Positions 9,555-20,859 of a stretch of 26,985 nucleotides of DNA are shown one piece after another (position 1 is the first letter of the stretch; each line of letters begins with the position of its first letter). The DNA is from Xylaria sp. FL1777 (lineage: Eukaryota; Ascomycota; Sordariomycetes; Xylariales; Xylariaceae). A program made the position numbers and the translations under genes. The stretch is from the NCBI GenBank assembly GCA_022578965.1, contig MU400890.1:1-26985 (forward strand), in the 5' to 3' direction. Below the pieces are notes generated by a model. That model worked only from the letters and a program-made list of their open reading frames with translations, did not search any database and was not told the origin of the DNA.

Positions 9555-12407
9555 CTAAAGAACTATAAGTAAATATAAATTAGTATAAAGTATTATATAT
9601 GTTTTAGTTCTTTTGTTTTTTTTTTAGCCTTTTAGAACTATTATTTACTAGCGATTTTTTATTGTGCTTTAGTAGTTTAAATTATATTAGTAAATTTATA
9701 GCTAGTAATATATTTATATATATAAAAAAAGCATTCAAAAATAATATAACTATAGTTAGTTTTATTAAAAATAACAAAATAAAAGTTATAATTATTACTA
9801 AACGTAAAGCTAACTAGTTTAACTATATATTAAGCGTTTAATAAGTATTTAATTGCTGCTTTATTTGCATTTTTAGTATTAATTTTAAAGTTAAACAAAG
9901 TATATTTTTAGTAGCATTTTTAATTTATGCTTTGTTTATAAAATGCTTAGCATGCTTATTAAAAGTATACTAATATATTATAAAAAGCTTAGTATATAAA
10001 ATATAGTTATATTTTTTTTATTTATTTTATTTAAATATTTTTATAATATTATAAACTAAAGAAAATATAATATTTATATTAACTATTTTGTTAAATATAG
10101 CAGTAATATACTACTAAATTTTTTTTAGCATAAAATATTCTATTATATTATTAATAGTAAAATTTAAGTATTAATATAAGTTTGCAAAGTGTTTTACGTA
10201 AAATTTTTAAAGCTTTTGCTATAAAAACTAAAAAATAATTCTTTTTTAAAGTATAAACTGCTAGCATATTTTTAGTAGTAACTTTAATAGTTAGCTAAAG
10301 TTATAATAATATAAATTATAGTATACTTTTTATTATATATTTTTTTGCTTTTTAATATTTTTATTATTTAGCTGCTATAAAAGCTATAAAGCATATTTTT
10401 TAAAGCATTTTATATTTATAAACTTATATATGTTTAGCTAAACAGCTTATAACTTATTTTTAAACTTTAGTTTAGCTTTAGTTTATTTAGTAAGCTTAAT
10501 TAGCTTAAATTATTTTAGTTTAAAGTTAACTATTAAACTATTTTTATTTTTAAGCTTATTAGTTATAATTAATTAATAGTTTAATAATATAAACTATATA
10601 TAGCTAAATATTAAGCTTTTTAATGTGCTATTATTTATGTTTGTTATAAAGCATAAATTACTTTAATTGTTTTTTAGTAGCTTTTTTTTACGCTTTAATT
10701 TAAAAAGCTTAACTTTTTGCGCTTTTAATAAATCAAAATACTAATAAAAAGCAAAAAAAATGCTGTTTTTTATGTTATATTATTTTAAATAGCTTAGCTA
10801 AACTTTTGCAATAAGTTTAAAAAGTTTTTAAAAGTAATAAAGCTAAACTAAATAATATATATTATGTTATAAATATTTATTTTTATTTTAAGAGCTATAA
10901 TAGTAAGCATAATTTAACAAAAAAAGTTTAGCTTTATAAACTTGTTATATAATTATTATTAGTTATTAAAACGTATATTTATATTATATTTTTAAATAAA
11001 GCGCTTTATTTTAGTTAAAGTAAACTTTAATTTTTAAAGCTATATTATTAAGAAATAACGCGTAATAATAAGCTTTTTTTTATTATTTATAAAAACAATA
11101 GTTTTAGAAATTAAATGTGCTATATTGCGCTATATTTTACTAATTAAAAAACTTAATTACTAGTAATTTTTTATAATAGTATTTTTTTTTATAAAATAAA
11201 CAATAAAAAATATATTAAGCTAATTAACTAAAGTATAAACAAATTATAGTTTTTTTAAATAAATATTTTGCTATTAAAATCTAGCTTTAAGCAATATAAA
11301 CTTTTAAATGTTTAAGCTTAATGTAATAGTATAGCTAAACTATAGTATATTTTATAAAACTAATGCTTTTATATAATATATATTAAAGTATATAATCTAG
11401 AAATCTTTTTATTAATAAACTATATAAAGCTTATTAATAGCTATAAATATAATTTTTTAATTAAACAAAAAGTTATAAAGTAAATTAATAAAATGTTTTT
11501 AAGTAGCTTATTTAAGCTTAAAAATAATATATATAAAGCGTTTTAAAGCTAATTTAGTTTATATAGCATTATTTTATTAAACAATAAAAATATACTTTTA
11601 TAACTATTTATATAGTACTAACTAACTTTTGTTATATTATTTATTATTAATAATAAATAAGTATTAAAAATTTAAGTAATTAAGTTAAATTAATTATGTT
11701 TTAATTGTTTTAATAAGTATAACTATAAAGTTATTATACTTTATATAATAACTAAAACAATTTATAATATAATGCTTTTTTTATAACTAGTTTAAGCTAC
11801 TAATATAATATTATTATAACAAAATATTATATGCTAAATTAACTTAACTTGCTTAGCTTTAAGCTTAAGCTTATATAATTTATTAAATTAATAATAATTT
11901 AAAATAGCACTAGTAATAGCTTATATAAAGTTATATTTTAATATGTGCTATTAGTTATGTTTTAATTGCAGTAAAATATGTTGCATAAAATACTAAATAT
12001 AGTTGCTAAATAAATGCTTTAATACTGCATTATTAGCTAGTTTATTTAGTTTGTTAAATTTTTTAATAAATTTTAAAAGTTTTAAAGCTATTAGTTTTTT
12101 TAAAAAACAACTATTAATTAAGCTAAAGCTAAAATTGTTAAAAGTTTGCAGTTTTATAATAAAGTAAAAAAATAATATTAGTTAATAAATTAATAAATAA
12201 AGCTTAACTTTTAACTGTTTAAGCTTAAAACATTATAATATAATAAAGTATTTTAATTATAAAGTTAGCGCTAAATATAAATATTACTATAAAAAGCTTT
12301 AAGCAATGTTATAATTGTTTTTTTTGGGTTTTGTTAGCAAATAATCTATAGGTGTAAATAGTATACATACGTATGCAAAGTAAACTTTAGCTCGAAAATC
12401 AATAAGA

Positions 12408-12546
12408 GTGCTTTAAACTAAAATACATAAAACGTAGGCTTTAAACCTATAAATATATTTACATAAGCTTCCAAAAGAAATAAGTTATAGCTTGCAGTAA
12501 GCGTAGCTTGCTGTTTTATGTTTTTAGTTTAAGGCACCTAAAATAA
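12408..12546. repeat. palindrome-rich right terminus of B1
   Basis: GTGCTTTAAACTAAAA plus TACATAAAAC (12408-12433) pairs with GTTTTATGTTTTTAGTTTAAGGCAC (12513-12537), with one bulge. Between them is a nearly perfect short hairpin ending AGCGTAGCTTGCTG (about 12495-12513). In B2 the same hairpin is perfect: CAGCAAGC at 19652, GTA, GCTTGCTG at 19663. Just outside lies CATACGTATG (12366-12375), a 10-bp palindrome. This terminal 200 bp is less mutated than the rest of B in both copies. Confidence 0.7.
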
Positions 12547-13236
12547 TTAATAAAAGCATTTGCTATTTTAACTATAGTACTTTAAGCAAAAACTATTGCA
12601 ATAAAAATTAAAACGTTATAAGCTAAACTATAACTATGTTTTTAATTTTTATAACAATAGATATTAGTATACTATAATAAAAAGCAAACTAAAGAATTAG
12701 CTTTTAAAAAAAAAAACAAAGTTTATTTGTTATAATAAAAACAAAACGCAAATATTAATATTTTTTAAATTAAAACAAAACAACTAAGCAATAAATTAAA
12801 ATTTAAAAAACTTAGTTCTTTTAAAATTAAAAAAGTTATTTTACTTACTAATTATAAACTATTATTATTAAAAAACATATAAATTTATTTTGTTTTTTAT
12901 ATTTTTTTACTAGAATTAGCACTTATTAAAATATTTATTAAAACATAACTAAAAATAAAAACAGATTAAAATATTTATAAAGTTAAAAATATATTAAATT
13001 TTTGTTAAAACAATAATAACGTTAAGTATTTTATTAAATAAAAAAAATATTTATACGCTAATAATATTTAAAAACTTAAAAAACACTTAAAAACTGCTAA
13101 AATAATTATAAACTAGTTTTATTATTAATACTTTAATTAGCTAAAACTAAAAAAAAAAAATTAACTTTAAATAAAGCGTTTAGCGCGTTTTAATTAAACT
13201 TTAAAAAAATAACTAGCAATAATTATGCTGCTGTAA
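12547..13236 (+). pseudogene. pol: pol C-terminal remnant with chromodomain (A2)
   Basis: Equivalent to about 1134-1824 of A1: the integrase C-terminal region, then the chromodomain at about 12970-13130. The chromodomain part reads YKVKNILNF, then VKYFIK, and a Trp/Glu-type stop in the NNIWEL position. Stops again fall at Gln, Arg or Trp sites. No catalytic core is present, because the copy starts downstream of it. Differences from A1 are nearly all C/T or G/A. Chromodomains at the end of integrase are the defining mark of chromoviruses and are known in the family to steer integration to heterochromatin. Confidence 0.8.
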
Positions 13237-13546
13237 TATATTATTTTTGTTTTTTAGTTATATAACGTTTTTTTGCTTTAATTTGCTTAAGCTTTTTTAA
13301 ACTACTTAAACTATAAGCTATAATAATAGTTATTTTTTTTTGCTATAATTTTTTTTGTTGCTTAAAACAATAGATTTTTGCACTTATTTTTTTATGTTTT
13401 TTTATTAGCAAGTTTAATTTATTTTTTAGCTTTTTGTGCTAAGAAATAAGCTGCTACATTTACTTTAAAAATAAACTTTTAGCGTTATAATTTGTTTGTT
13501 TAGCTATAATACATTTAATATATTAATTAAAGTTAAATTTTAATAT
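13223..13546 (-). pseudogene. antisense ORF with Cys-cluster and coiled coil (copy in A2)
   Basis: Same frame and length as the A1 antisense ORF, ending at TAA 13225-13223. The A1 start codon is ATA here. Upstream in-frame sequence reads CFCYNYCSTKCLIL, and the next block reads YIKCIIAKQTNY. Where A1 has Tyr (STKY, IKY), A2 has Cys (STKC, IKC); where A1 has Cys (ANC), A2 has Tyr. Each copy has lost different cysteines by TGT/TGC to TAT/TAC change. Together they show a cluster of about seven Cys before a Lys/Leu-rich coiled coil. Finding the same ORF in two copies makes it a family feature and not chance. Confidence 0.6.
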
Positions 13547-13793
13547 TAAACATTTTGTGCTACAATAATTATAGCAAAAGCATAAAGCTATTTTAATTAA
13601 TTTTAGTTTAATAAAAAAAAGCAAAGCAAAGTTTTATTAAGCTTTTTGTTTAAAACGTAATAAGCAAAGTTTTTTAAAAACCTTACTAAATATAATAAGC
13701 ACAAAAAACAAAAAACAAAAAATAAAAAAAAAAAACTTATAAAAAAAGAAATATAAAATTGTTAAAACAATAATTATAAAAAAAAAAAGATAA

Positions 13794-14310
13794 TATTACA
13801 AAATAAGCTAACTAAGCTAATTAAAAGGCCAAATATAAAAAGAACATGCATAAAAAAAGTTTTATTTATTAAAAGAATATATATTTAAATTACTATAAAA
13901 GTTTAATGTATAAACTTAATAAACTTAAGCATTAAGTTTATTAAGCTTTAAACTTAACAAACTTAAGCGTTAAGTTTATTAAGCTTTAAATTTAAAATAA
14001 TATAGCATTAAGTTTATTAAAAGAAATAACGTTTATAAATTATTACTACTGTTTTTTTTGTTTATATAATTATATACTTTTTATATTTAGTTATTTATTT
14101 AGTTTTTAGTTTTTTAGCTATTAATTTTTTATAACTATTAAGCACTAATATATTTATTATTTTTAATTTTTTAAGACTTTTATTAATGCATAGTAATAAA
14201 AGTACCCCGAAAACTTTCTTAACGAACTACTATTAAAGATTTTATTATTACCTGCAAATTAAAACTTTAAAGGTAAACCTGTTATATTAATATATAATAG
14301 GTTTATTACA
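13794..14310 (+). repeat. LTR of A2 (3' LTR, 517 bp)
   Basis: Starts TATTACAAAATAAGC and ends GTTTATTACA, the only copy here that keeps the terminal CA. The tandem palindromic block is at about 13911-13987. It is preceded by an A-rich tract ending AAGATAA (polypurine-like) and followed at 14311 by A4 internal sequence. Confidence 0.92.
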
Positions 14311-14925
14311 TAAATATTAATAATAATAATATACTATGTAATAATTTTATAATATTTTGTTATATTTTAAATCTTTTAAGCATAAAATATTATTATTATT
14401 TTTTATTATAGTTTTATTATAATAATAACTTTTAGTAATTAGTTAAATTGCTAGCTTTAGTTTTTAAAACATATTAGTTTTTATACTAATTATTAGTGCT
14501 TTTTTGTTTTGTTATATTTAAAGCAGTTTAAGCTATAAAAATACTTCGTTTATTTTTATTAGTTTTTTTTTGTAGTATTTTTTATAGCTTTTAATTTTAT
14601 TTGTTTTTGTTTTAAAGTTTTATAAGTTTTATTTCTTTAGGTTTATTTAGCAACTAAATATTTTAGTAATTTATAATTAGTTTAATAATTATACTATTTA
14701 TAGTTATAGTTTTATTTTTTTAAATATAACTTTTTTTAAGCTATATTTTAAGCTTTAGTAGTTTAAAGTTTTTATAATTTTATAAGTTTACTAACTATAT
14801 TAACTTATTACTTTTTATTATTTATTACTTTTAGTTAAACTATTTTTTTAAGTTATATATTAAATAATTTTAATTGTTTATATAATAAATATATTTTTTT
14901 GTAATTTGTTTTAATAATTATAAAG
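14311..14925 (-). pseudogene. post-gag internal region of A4, unassigned
   Basis: Internal chromovirus sequence beyond the point where A3 leaves the window, so it has no second copy here. By position it should hold the end of gag and the start of protease. Read on the minus strand it is Lys-, Asn- and Tyr-rich with frequent stops. I looked for an aspartic protease motif (DSGA type) and could not place one. It is treated as part of the degraded gag-pol. Confidence 0.4.
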
Positions 14926-16390
14926 CTTTTAAATACTATTTATATGCTTGTTTATTTTAATTTATATAAATAAAATATTTAGTTTTATTTAGTATAGCAC
15001 TTTTGTTTTAACTTAAAATAATAATTTTATACTTTTGCTTTAAAAACATATTTTTTAAATTGTTTTGTTATTTTTTATTGTTTTAAACTTTTATAACTTG
15101 TACTTTTTTTTTAAGTTAAAAAGTTTTTTCTTTTTTATAGCTTTTTTTTTTGTTTTTTTTTTTAAATTAGCATTGTTTTTAAAAGTGTTTTTTTTTTATA
15201 GTTATAACATTTAACTTTAAACATATTTTAAGGTTATTATTTTTAGATTTTATTGATTTGCTTAGATTTTTGTTTAATACTTTTTTAAGTAATTTTTTTT
15301 TTGTTTTTTTTAGTTTTTTTAGTTTTAAAATACTAGTTAAATAATTATTAATTAATTATAATAGCTATATTAATATATATATTAATTTTTGCTAGTTTAT
15401 TTATTTTATATAGTTTATTTTAAACTTAAGTTTTAAGTTTATTATAAAATAAATAAAAGAATATAAGCTTAAGCAATTTTAAAATTACTGCTAATTATTT
15501 AAATTTTATAGCGTAATTTACTGCTGCTTTTGTTTGTTTTAAGCAATAAAATGCTTTTTTTACGTGTTTTGCTTTTTAGGTATTTTTAAATAATGCTTTT
15601 ATTTAATTTTTAAATTTAACGTAATTTTTAAAAATTTTTTTTGTTTTTAGCTTAAAGTTAGTTAACTTATTAGCTTTTAAAAATTTTTTTAAAATAAAGT
15701 AAAACTATTTTAGTACTTTTTTTAATAAAAATTATAAAATAGTTATTACTTTTTAATCTTTTTTTATAATAATAATAAAGTGCTATTTTAAATAAAGTTT
15801 AGCATAAATTAAAAAAGCTTTTATATTTATAGATTTATTATAAAGCTTTAAAGCAATAAGTTTAAAACTTTTAATGTTTAGCATTTTTAACATTATAAAT
15901 AATTTTAATAATAAAAGCAGCAGTAGTAATAAAAAGTTAGGTTTTTTATTTTAAGTTATTACTTTAAGTATAATAATAATAAAAATAAACGTTAAGTTTA
16001 CTAGTAATAATATTAATATTAATTATAATATAATTATTTGTTTAAAGCTTTAATTTGTTGTTATAATAACTATTATTATTGCTGCTTTAATTATTATAGC
16101 TAGTATTTAAGCTGCTTTTTAAGTTAAAACAACTAGTTTGCTTTATAGCGCTAGTATTAGCATTAATTCTTTTTTATTATTATTGCTTAACTTTTTTTTT
16201 TTACTATTGCTTTTTTTTTAATAAAAGTAGCTAATAGAAGTGCTAAAGTTTATTATTTTAATATATTGCTAATTTTAAAAATTTTTAAGATTTTTAAACT
16301 TAATTTTTAACTTTTTGTTTTTAGTAATATAACTTAAATTTAGTTTATTAATTATTAAGTAAAGTTTACTTATATAATGCTGTTTAATAT
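14926..16390 (-). pseudogene. gag: gag remnant (A4)
   Basis: Minus-strand counterpart of the A3 gag, with the start codon now ATA at 16390-16388. The Retrotrans_gag-like part lies at about 15300-15710. It includes ALFKNT, KAKHVKKAFYCLKQ and then the NYAIKF type block, in one register where A3 has a one-base slip. The CCHC zinc knuckle is at about 15160-15215: CYNY, then a Lys run, then H-F-x-K-Q-C (here CAC for His and CAA for Gln are preserved). The A-run before the His differs in length from A3, suggesting slippage. The nucleocapsid-like, basic C-terminus follows. Stops occur throughout. Confidence 0.75.
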
Positions 16391-16517
16391 TTTTATTTTT
16401 TAAATATTTTTTTAGTATATTTTTAAAAGTCTATTTTATAAATTGTTTATTATTTAACTTTTTATATTAGTATTTGTTTTTATATATTAAGTTCTATTAA
16501 TTAAAAAGCTATTAAAA

Positions 16518-17033
16518 TATAATAAACTTGTTATATATTAATATAATAAGTTTGCTTTTAAAGTTTTAATTTATAAGTAATAATAAGATTTTTAATAGTA
16601 GTTCGTTAAAGAAATTTTTAAAATACTTTTATTACTATGTATTAATAAAAGTTTTAAAAAATTAAAAGTAATAAATATATTAATACTTAGCAGTTATAAA
16701 AAATTAATAGCTAAAAAGCTAAAAACTAAATAAATAACTAAATATAAAAAGTGTATAATTATATAAACAAAAAAAACAGTAGGAATAATTTATAAACGTT
16801 GTTTTTTTTAATAAACTTAATACTATATTATTTTAAGTTTAAAGCTTAATAAACTTAATGCTTAAATTTATTAAGTTTAAAGCTTAATAAACTTAATGCT
16901 TAAGTTTATTAAGTTTATGCACTAAACCTTTATAGTAGTTTAAATATATATCCTTTTAATAAATAGGACTCCTTTTATGTATGCTTTCTTTACATTTGGC
17001 CTTTAACCGGCCTAGTTAGCCCATTTTGTAACA
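16518..17033 (-). repeat. LTR of A4 (5' LTR, 516 bp)
   Basis: Reverse complement begins TGTTACAAAATGGGCTAAC at 17033 and ends in TATTATA at 16518. The first 60 bp keep more G:C than the rest (GGCC, CCGG). The next bases inward, TTTTAATAGC then TTTTTAATTAAT, match those after the A3 LTR. They mark the primer-binding region, but mutation prevents naming the primer. Confidence 0.92.
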
Positions 17034-19703
17034 ATTAATTTTAAGGTTAAACAAGGTGTATTGTTAGTAATATTTCTAATTTATGCTTTATTTATAAAAT
17101 GCTTAGCATATTTATTAAAAGCATGTTAATATATTATAAAAAGCTTAATATATAAAACATAGCTATATTTTTTTTATTTATTTTATTTAAATATTTTAAT
17201 AGCATTATAAACTAAAAAAAACATAATATTTATATTAATTACTTTATTAAATATAGCAGCAATATATTATTAAACTTTTTTTAGCATAAAATATTTTATT
17301 ATATTATTAATAGCAAAGTTTAAGTATTAATATAAGTTTATAAAGTATTTTATGCAAAATTTCTAAAGCTTTTGCTATAAAAACTAAAAAATAGTTCTTT
17401 TTTAAAGCATAAATTACTAGCGTATTTTTAGTAGCAATTTCAATAGTTAGCTAAAGTTATAATAATATAAATTATAATATACTTTTTATTGTATATTTTT
17501 TTGCTTTTTAATATTTTTATTATTTAGCTACTATAAAAACTATAAAATATATTTTTTATAGCATTTTATATTTATAAACTTATATATGTTTAGCTAAATA
17601 GCTTGCAGTTTATTTTTAAACTTTAGTTTAGCTTTAGTTTATTTAGTAAGCTTAATTAGCTTAAACTGTTTTAGTTTAAAGTTAACTATTAAATTATTTT
17701 TATTTTTAAGCTTATTAGTTATAATTAATTAATAGTTTAATAGCATAAACTATATATAGCTAAACGTTAAGCTTTTTAATATACTATTACTTATGTTTGT
17801 TATAAAACGCAAATTATTTTAATTGTTTTTTAATAGCTTTTTTTTATGCTTTAGTTTAAAAGGCTTAACTTTTTGCGCTTTTAATAAATTAAAATATTAA
17901 TAAAAAGCAAAAAAAAATGCTGTTTTTTATGTTATACTATTTTAAATAGCTTAGCTAAACTTTTATAATAAGTTTAAAAGGTTTTTAAAAATAATAAAAC
18001 TAAACTAAACAATACGCATTATGTTATCAATATTTATTTTTATTTTAAAAGCTATAGTAGTAAATATAATTTAACAAAAAAAGTCCAACTTTATAAACTT
18101 GTTATATAACTATTATTAGTTATTAAAACATATATTTATATTATATTTTTAAATAAAACGTTTTACTTTAGTTAAAGTAAACTTTAATTTTTAAAGCTAT
18201 ATTATTAAAAAATAGCGCGTAGCAATAAGTTTTTTTTTGCTATTTATAAAAACAATGGTTTTAAGAATTAAGTATGCTATACTACGCTATGTTTTGCTAA
18301 TTAAAAAACTTAATTACTAGTAATTTTTTATAATAGTACTTTTTTTTATAAAATAAATAATAAAAAATATATTAAGCTAATTAACTAAAGTATAAACAAA
18401 TTGTAATTTTTTTAAACAAGTACTTTATTATTAAAATTTAGTTTTAAATAATATAAACTTTTAAGCGTTTAAGCTTAGTGTAGCAATATAGCTAAACTAT
18501 AATATATTTTATAAAACTAATGCTTTTATATAGTATATATTAAAATATGCAATCTAGAAATCTTTTTATTAATAAACTATATAAAGCTTATTAATAGCTA
18601 TAAACATAATTTTTTAATTAAACAAAAAGTTATAAAGCAAGTTAATAAAGTGTTTTTAAGTAGCTTATTTAAGCTTAAAAATAACATATATAAAGCGTTT
18701 TAAAGTTAACTTAGCTTATATAGCATTATTTTATTAAATAATAAAAACATATTTTTATAACAATTTATATAATATTAACTAACTTTTGTTATATTATTTA
18801 TTATTAATAATAAACAAGTATTAAAAATTTAAGCAATTAAGTTAAACTAATTATGTTTTAATTGTTTTAATAAGCATAACTACAAAGTTACTATATTTTA
18901 TATAATAACTAAAACAGTTTATAATATAATGCTTTTTTTATAACTAGTTTAAGTTATTAATATAGTATTACTATAATAAAATATTATACGTTAAATTAAC
19001 TTAACTTGTTTAGTTTTAAGCTTAAGCTTATATAATTTATTAAATTAATAATAATTTAAAATAGCACTAATAATAGCTTATATAAAGTTATATTTTAATA
19101 TATATTATTAGTTATGTTTTAATTGTAGTAAAATATGCTACATAAAATACTAAATATAATTACTAAGTAAATGTTTTAATATTGCATTATTAGTTAGTTT
19201 ATTTAGTTTGTTAAGTTTTTTAATAAATTTTAAAAGTTTTAAAGCTATTAGTTTTTTTAGAAAGCAACTATTAATTAAGCTAAAGCTAAAATTATTAAAA
19301 GTTTGCAGTTTTATAATAAAGTAAAAAAATAATACTAGTTAATAAATTAATAAATAAAGCTTAACTTTTAACTGTTTAAGCTTAAAATACTATAATATAA
19401 TAAAGTATTTTAATTATAAAGTTAGTATTAAATATAAGCATTATTATAAAAAGCCTTAAGCAATATTATAATTGTTTTTTTTAAGTTTTATTAGTAAATA
19501 ATCTATAGGTATAAATAGTATACATACGTATATAAAGTAAACTTTAGCTTAAAAATTAACAAAAGTTCTTTAAACTAAAATATATAAAACGCAAGCTTTA
19601 AACCTATAAATATATTTGTACGAGCTTTTAAAGAAAGTAAGTTATAGCTTGCAGCAAGCGTAGCTTGCTGTTTTATGTTTTTAGTTTAAAGCACCTAAAA
19701 TAA
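17034..19703 (+). mobile_element. repeat B, second direct copy B2 (right part)
   Basis: Collinear with 9878-12546 of B1 (2670 against 2669 bp), differing by scattered transitions. It begins exactly at the outer edge of the A4 LTR, so the left part was separated by that insertion. It ends with the same terminus, CACCTAAAATAA, before unrelated sequence. The terminal palindromes are better preserved than in B1. No intact frame exists, and the same low-stop plus-frame tracts appear as in B1. Confidence 0.9.
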
Positions 19704-20747
19704 CTTAATTGCTTTATATTACTTTATTTTATTACTTATATTTAAAATTAATTACTTTCATTAATTTTACTTATATATAAATTAAAAATAACCTAATTAA
19801 AAAAAAAAAAGTAGTTGTTATAACTAAGCTACTTAAGTACTTTAGCATATATTACATATTATATATATATATAAAATACTTTTTTTATACTTATTTTATA
19901 AGAGTTTTTTCTTTTTTTTAAGCTTTGGTTTTATTAAATACTTACTATAAAACTAGAGATATATTAACTATTATACTTGACCTTTAATGCTTTATATCTC
20001 CTGTAATAATTGCTGTTTAAGTTATTTTTTTTAATTTAAAAACGCTTAAAATAATTAAAAAAAATTAGCTGTTAATTTTATAAAGAGTATTTAAGTTATT
20101 TTAATAAAGTTATTACAAATAATAGCTTATTAAATTAACTTATTATACTTTATTACTTTATTAATGCAAGTTAATATGCTAGCAAAGTTAATATGTAGTA
20201 ATTTTAGCTTTTAAGTTTTTTTTTGCAATAATTTGCAATAAAAGGCTTTTTTTATTTTTTTTTTAATATATATTTTATAAAAGCAGTATTTTTAAATAAA
20301 AGCTATTTTAGTAAAGCAGTTTATTAAATTTTAAAAGCTTTAGTTATTAAAATATTTTAGCTTTTTATACTAGATTTATATACTAAAATTAAAAAGAAAA
20401 TAAGCATAAAAGCTAATGTTTAAAGCTATAATATTCATATTACTATTAAAAGTATTAACTAAATATAAGCTTTTAGCAGTTTTAGCTATAAAAAAATAGT
20501 TTTTGCTTTTACCTTTAAAAGCTTTATTGCAGCAAAAAAAAAATTTAGCACTTTTTTTAAAAAGCTATAAAATAAAAATTAAGTTAACCTTAAGTTTAAA
20601 GCTATAAGTTATATTATAAAGCATTGTTGTTTTTTTTTAGCTTTTAACTATAAAAGTTATTATATAGTTCTTAATTTCTTTTAATATTATTACTTTTTTT
20701 TTTATTTTTAAAGTTTTAAAGCTTATATATTTTTGCGTATTATAAAA
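19704..20747. other. AT-rich target sequence left of D1
   Basis: About 1 kb with no second copy in the window. An island at about 19965-20030 keeps AGAGATATA and TATATCTCC as inverted arms plus CTTGACC. The last 10 bases (20738-20747, TATTATAAAA) are the left target duplication of D1. Read on the minus strand, the part nearest D1 joins in register with 24529-24333 to give a low-stop, Lys/Gln/Leu-rich tract (for example ILNTFFATIIAF), so D1 probably inserted into an older, unidentified degraded coding repeat. Confidence 0.5.
20738..20747 (+). repeat. left target-site duplication of D1
   Basis: TATTATAAAA directly before the terminal inverted repeat. The identical 10 bases follow the right end at 24323-24332. 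A perfect 10-bp match exactly at both ends supports a real insertion, although the sequence is AT-only. Confidence 0.7.
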
Positions 20748-20830
20748 AGAATTAATATAAACATATGAAGAATTAATATAAACACATGATTTTATAAATA
20801 TATAATGCTTTTATTAGCTTAATTAAAAAA
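20748..20830 (+). repeat. left terminal inverted repeat of D1 (83 bp)
   Basis: AGAATTAATATAAACATATG, a second GAATTAATATAAACACATG in tandem, then a tract ending GCTTAATTAAAAAA. It matches the reverse complement of 24240-24322 with a few transition differences, and 24530-24612 directly. The outer 40 bp are two copies of a 19-20 bp unit, a possible transposase-binding repeat. Similarity stops at 20831, where GC-richer sequence begins. Confidence 0.88.
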
Positions 20831-20859
20831 CGGACTCCATAGTATTTCCCGCTTTAATA

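Larger units (their letters stand above)
6550..12546 (+). mobile_element. repeat B, largest copy B1 (about 6.0 kb)
   Basis: Proposed limits rest on matching inverted ends: TTATTTTAGGTGCTTTAAAC at 6550 and its near reverse complement ending at 12546. The right end is confirmed by B2, which stops matching at 19703 after the same CACCTAAAATAA. The right junction falls inside chromovirus A2 sequence, so B1 interrupted or is fused to A2. Homology to B1' covers 9221-10699, and to B2 covers 9878-12546. All reading frames are broken. Plus-frame tracts around 10168-10700 and 11107-11500 have fewer stops, but no motif I can name. The part from 6575 to 9220 has no second copy here, so the left boundary is less certain. 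Confidence 0.6.
12547..14310 (+). mobile_element. chromovirus copy A2, 3' part
   Basis: Collinear with A1 positions 1134-2897 at a shift of about 11,413 bp. It begins inside pol, at TTAATAAAAGC just after the repeat B terminus, and ends with a 3' LTR whose last base is 14310. The next base belongs to the inverted internal region of A4, so A2 appears to sit inside A4. The 5' part is missing; I found no A-family sequence to the left of B1, so a deletion or rearrangement is likely. Confidence 0.88.
14311..17033 (-). mobile_element. chromovirus copy A4, 5' part on the minus strand
   Basis: Reading right to left: the 5' LTR (17033 to 16518), then internal sequence (16517 to 14311) that matches A3 positions 25358-26985 over its first 1.6 kb. 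It is cut at 14311 by the end of the A2 LTR. At its outer edge (17034) it abuts repeat B2 in the middle of a sequence that is continuous in B1 (9878), so A4 inserted into B. The rest of A4 and its 3' LTR are not found in the window. Confidence 0.88.

Noticed and set aside
6546..12550. TTAA target duplication (piggyBac-type) for repeat B
   Set aside because: TTAA can be read on both sides of B1, but the left flank is not chromovirus sequence while the right flank is, and B2 is followed by CTTAA. In DNA this AT-rich the match is uninformative.
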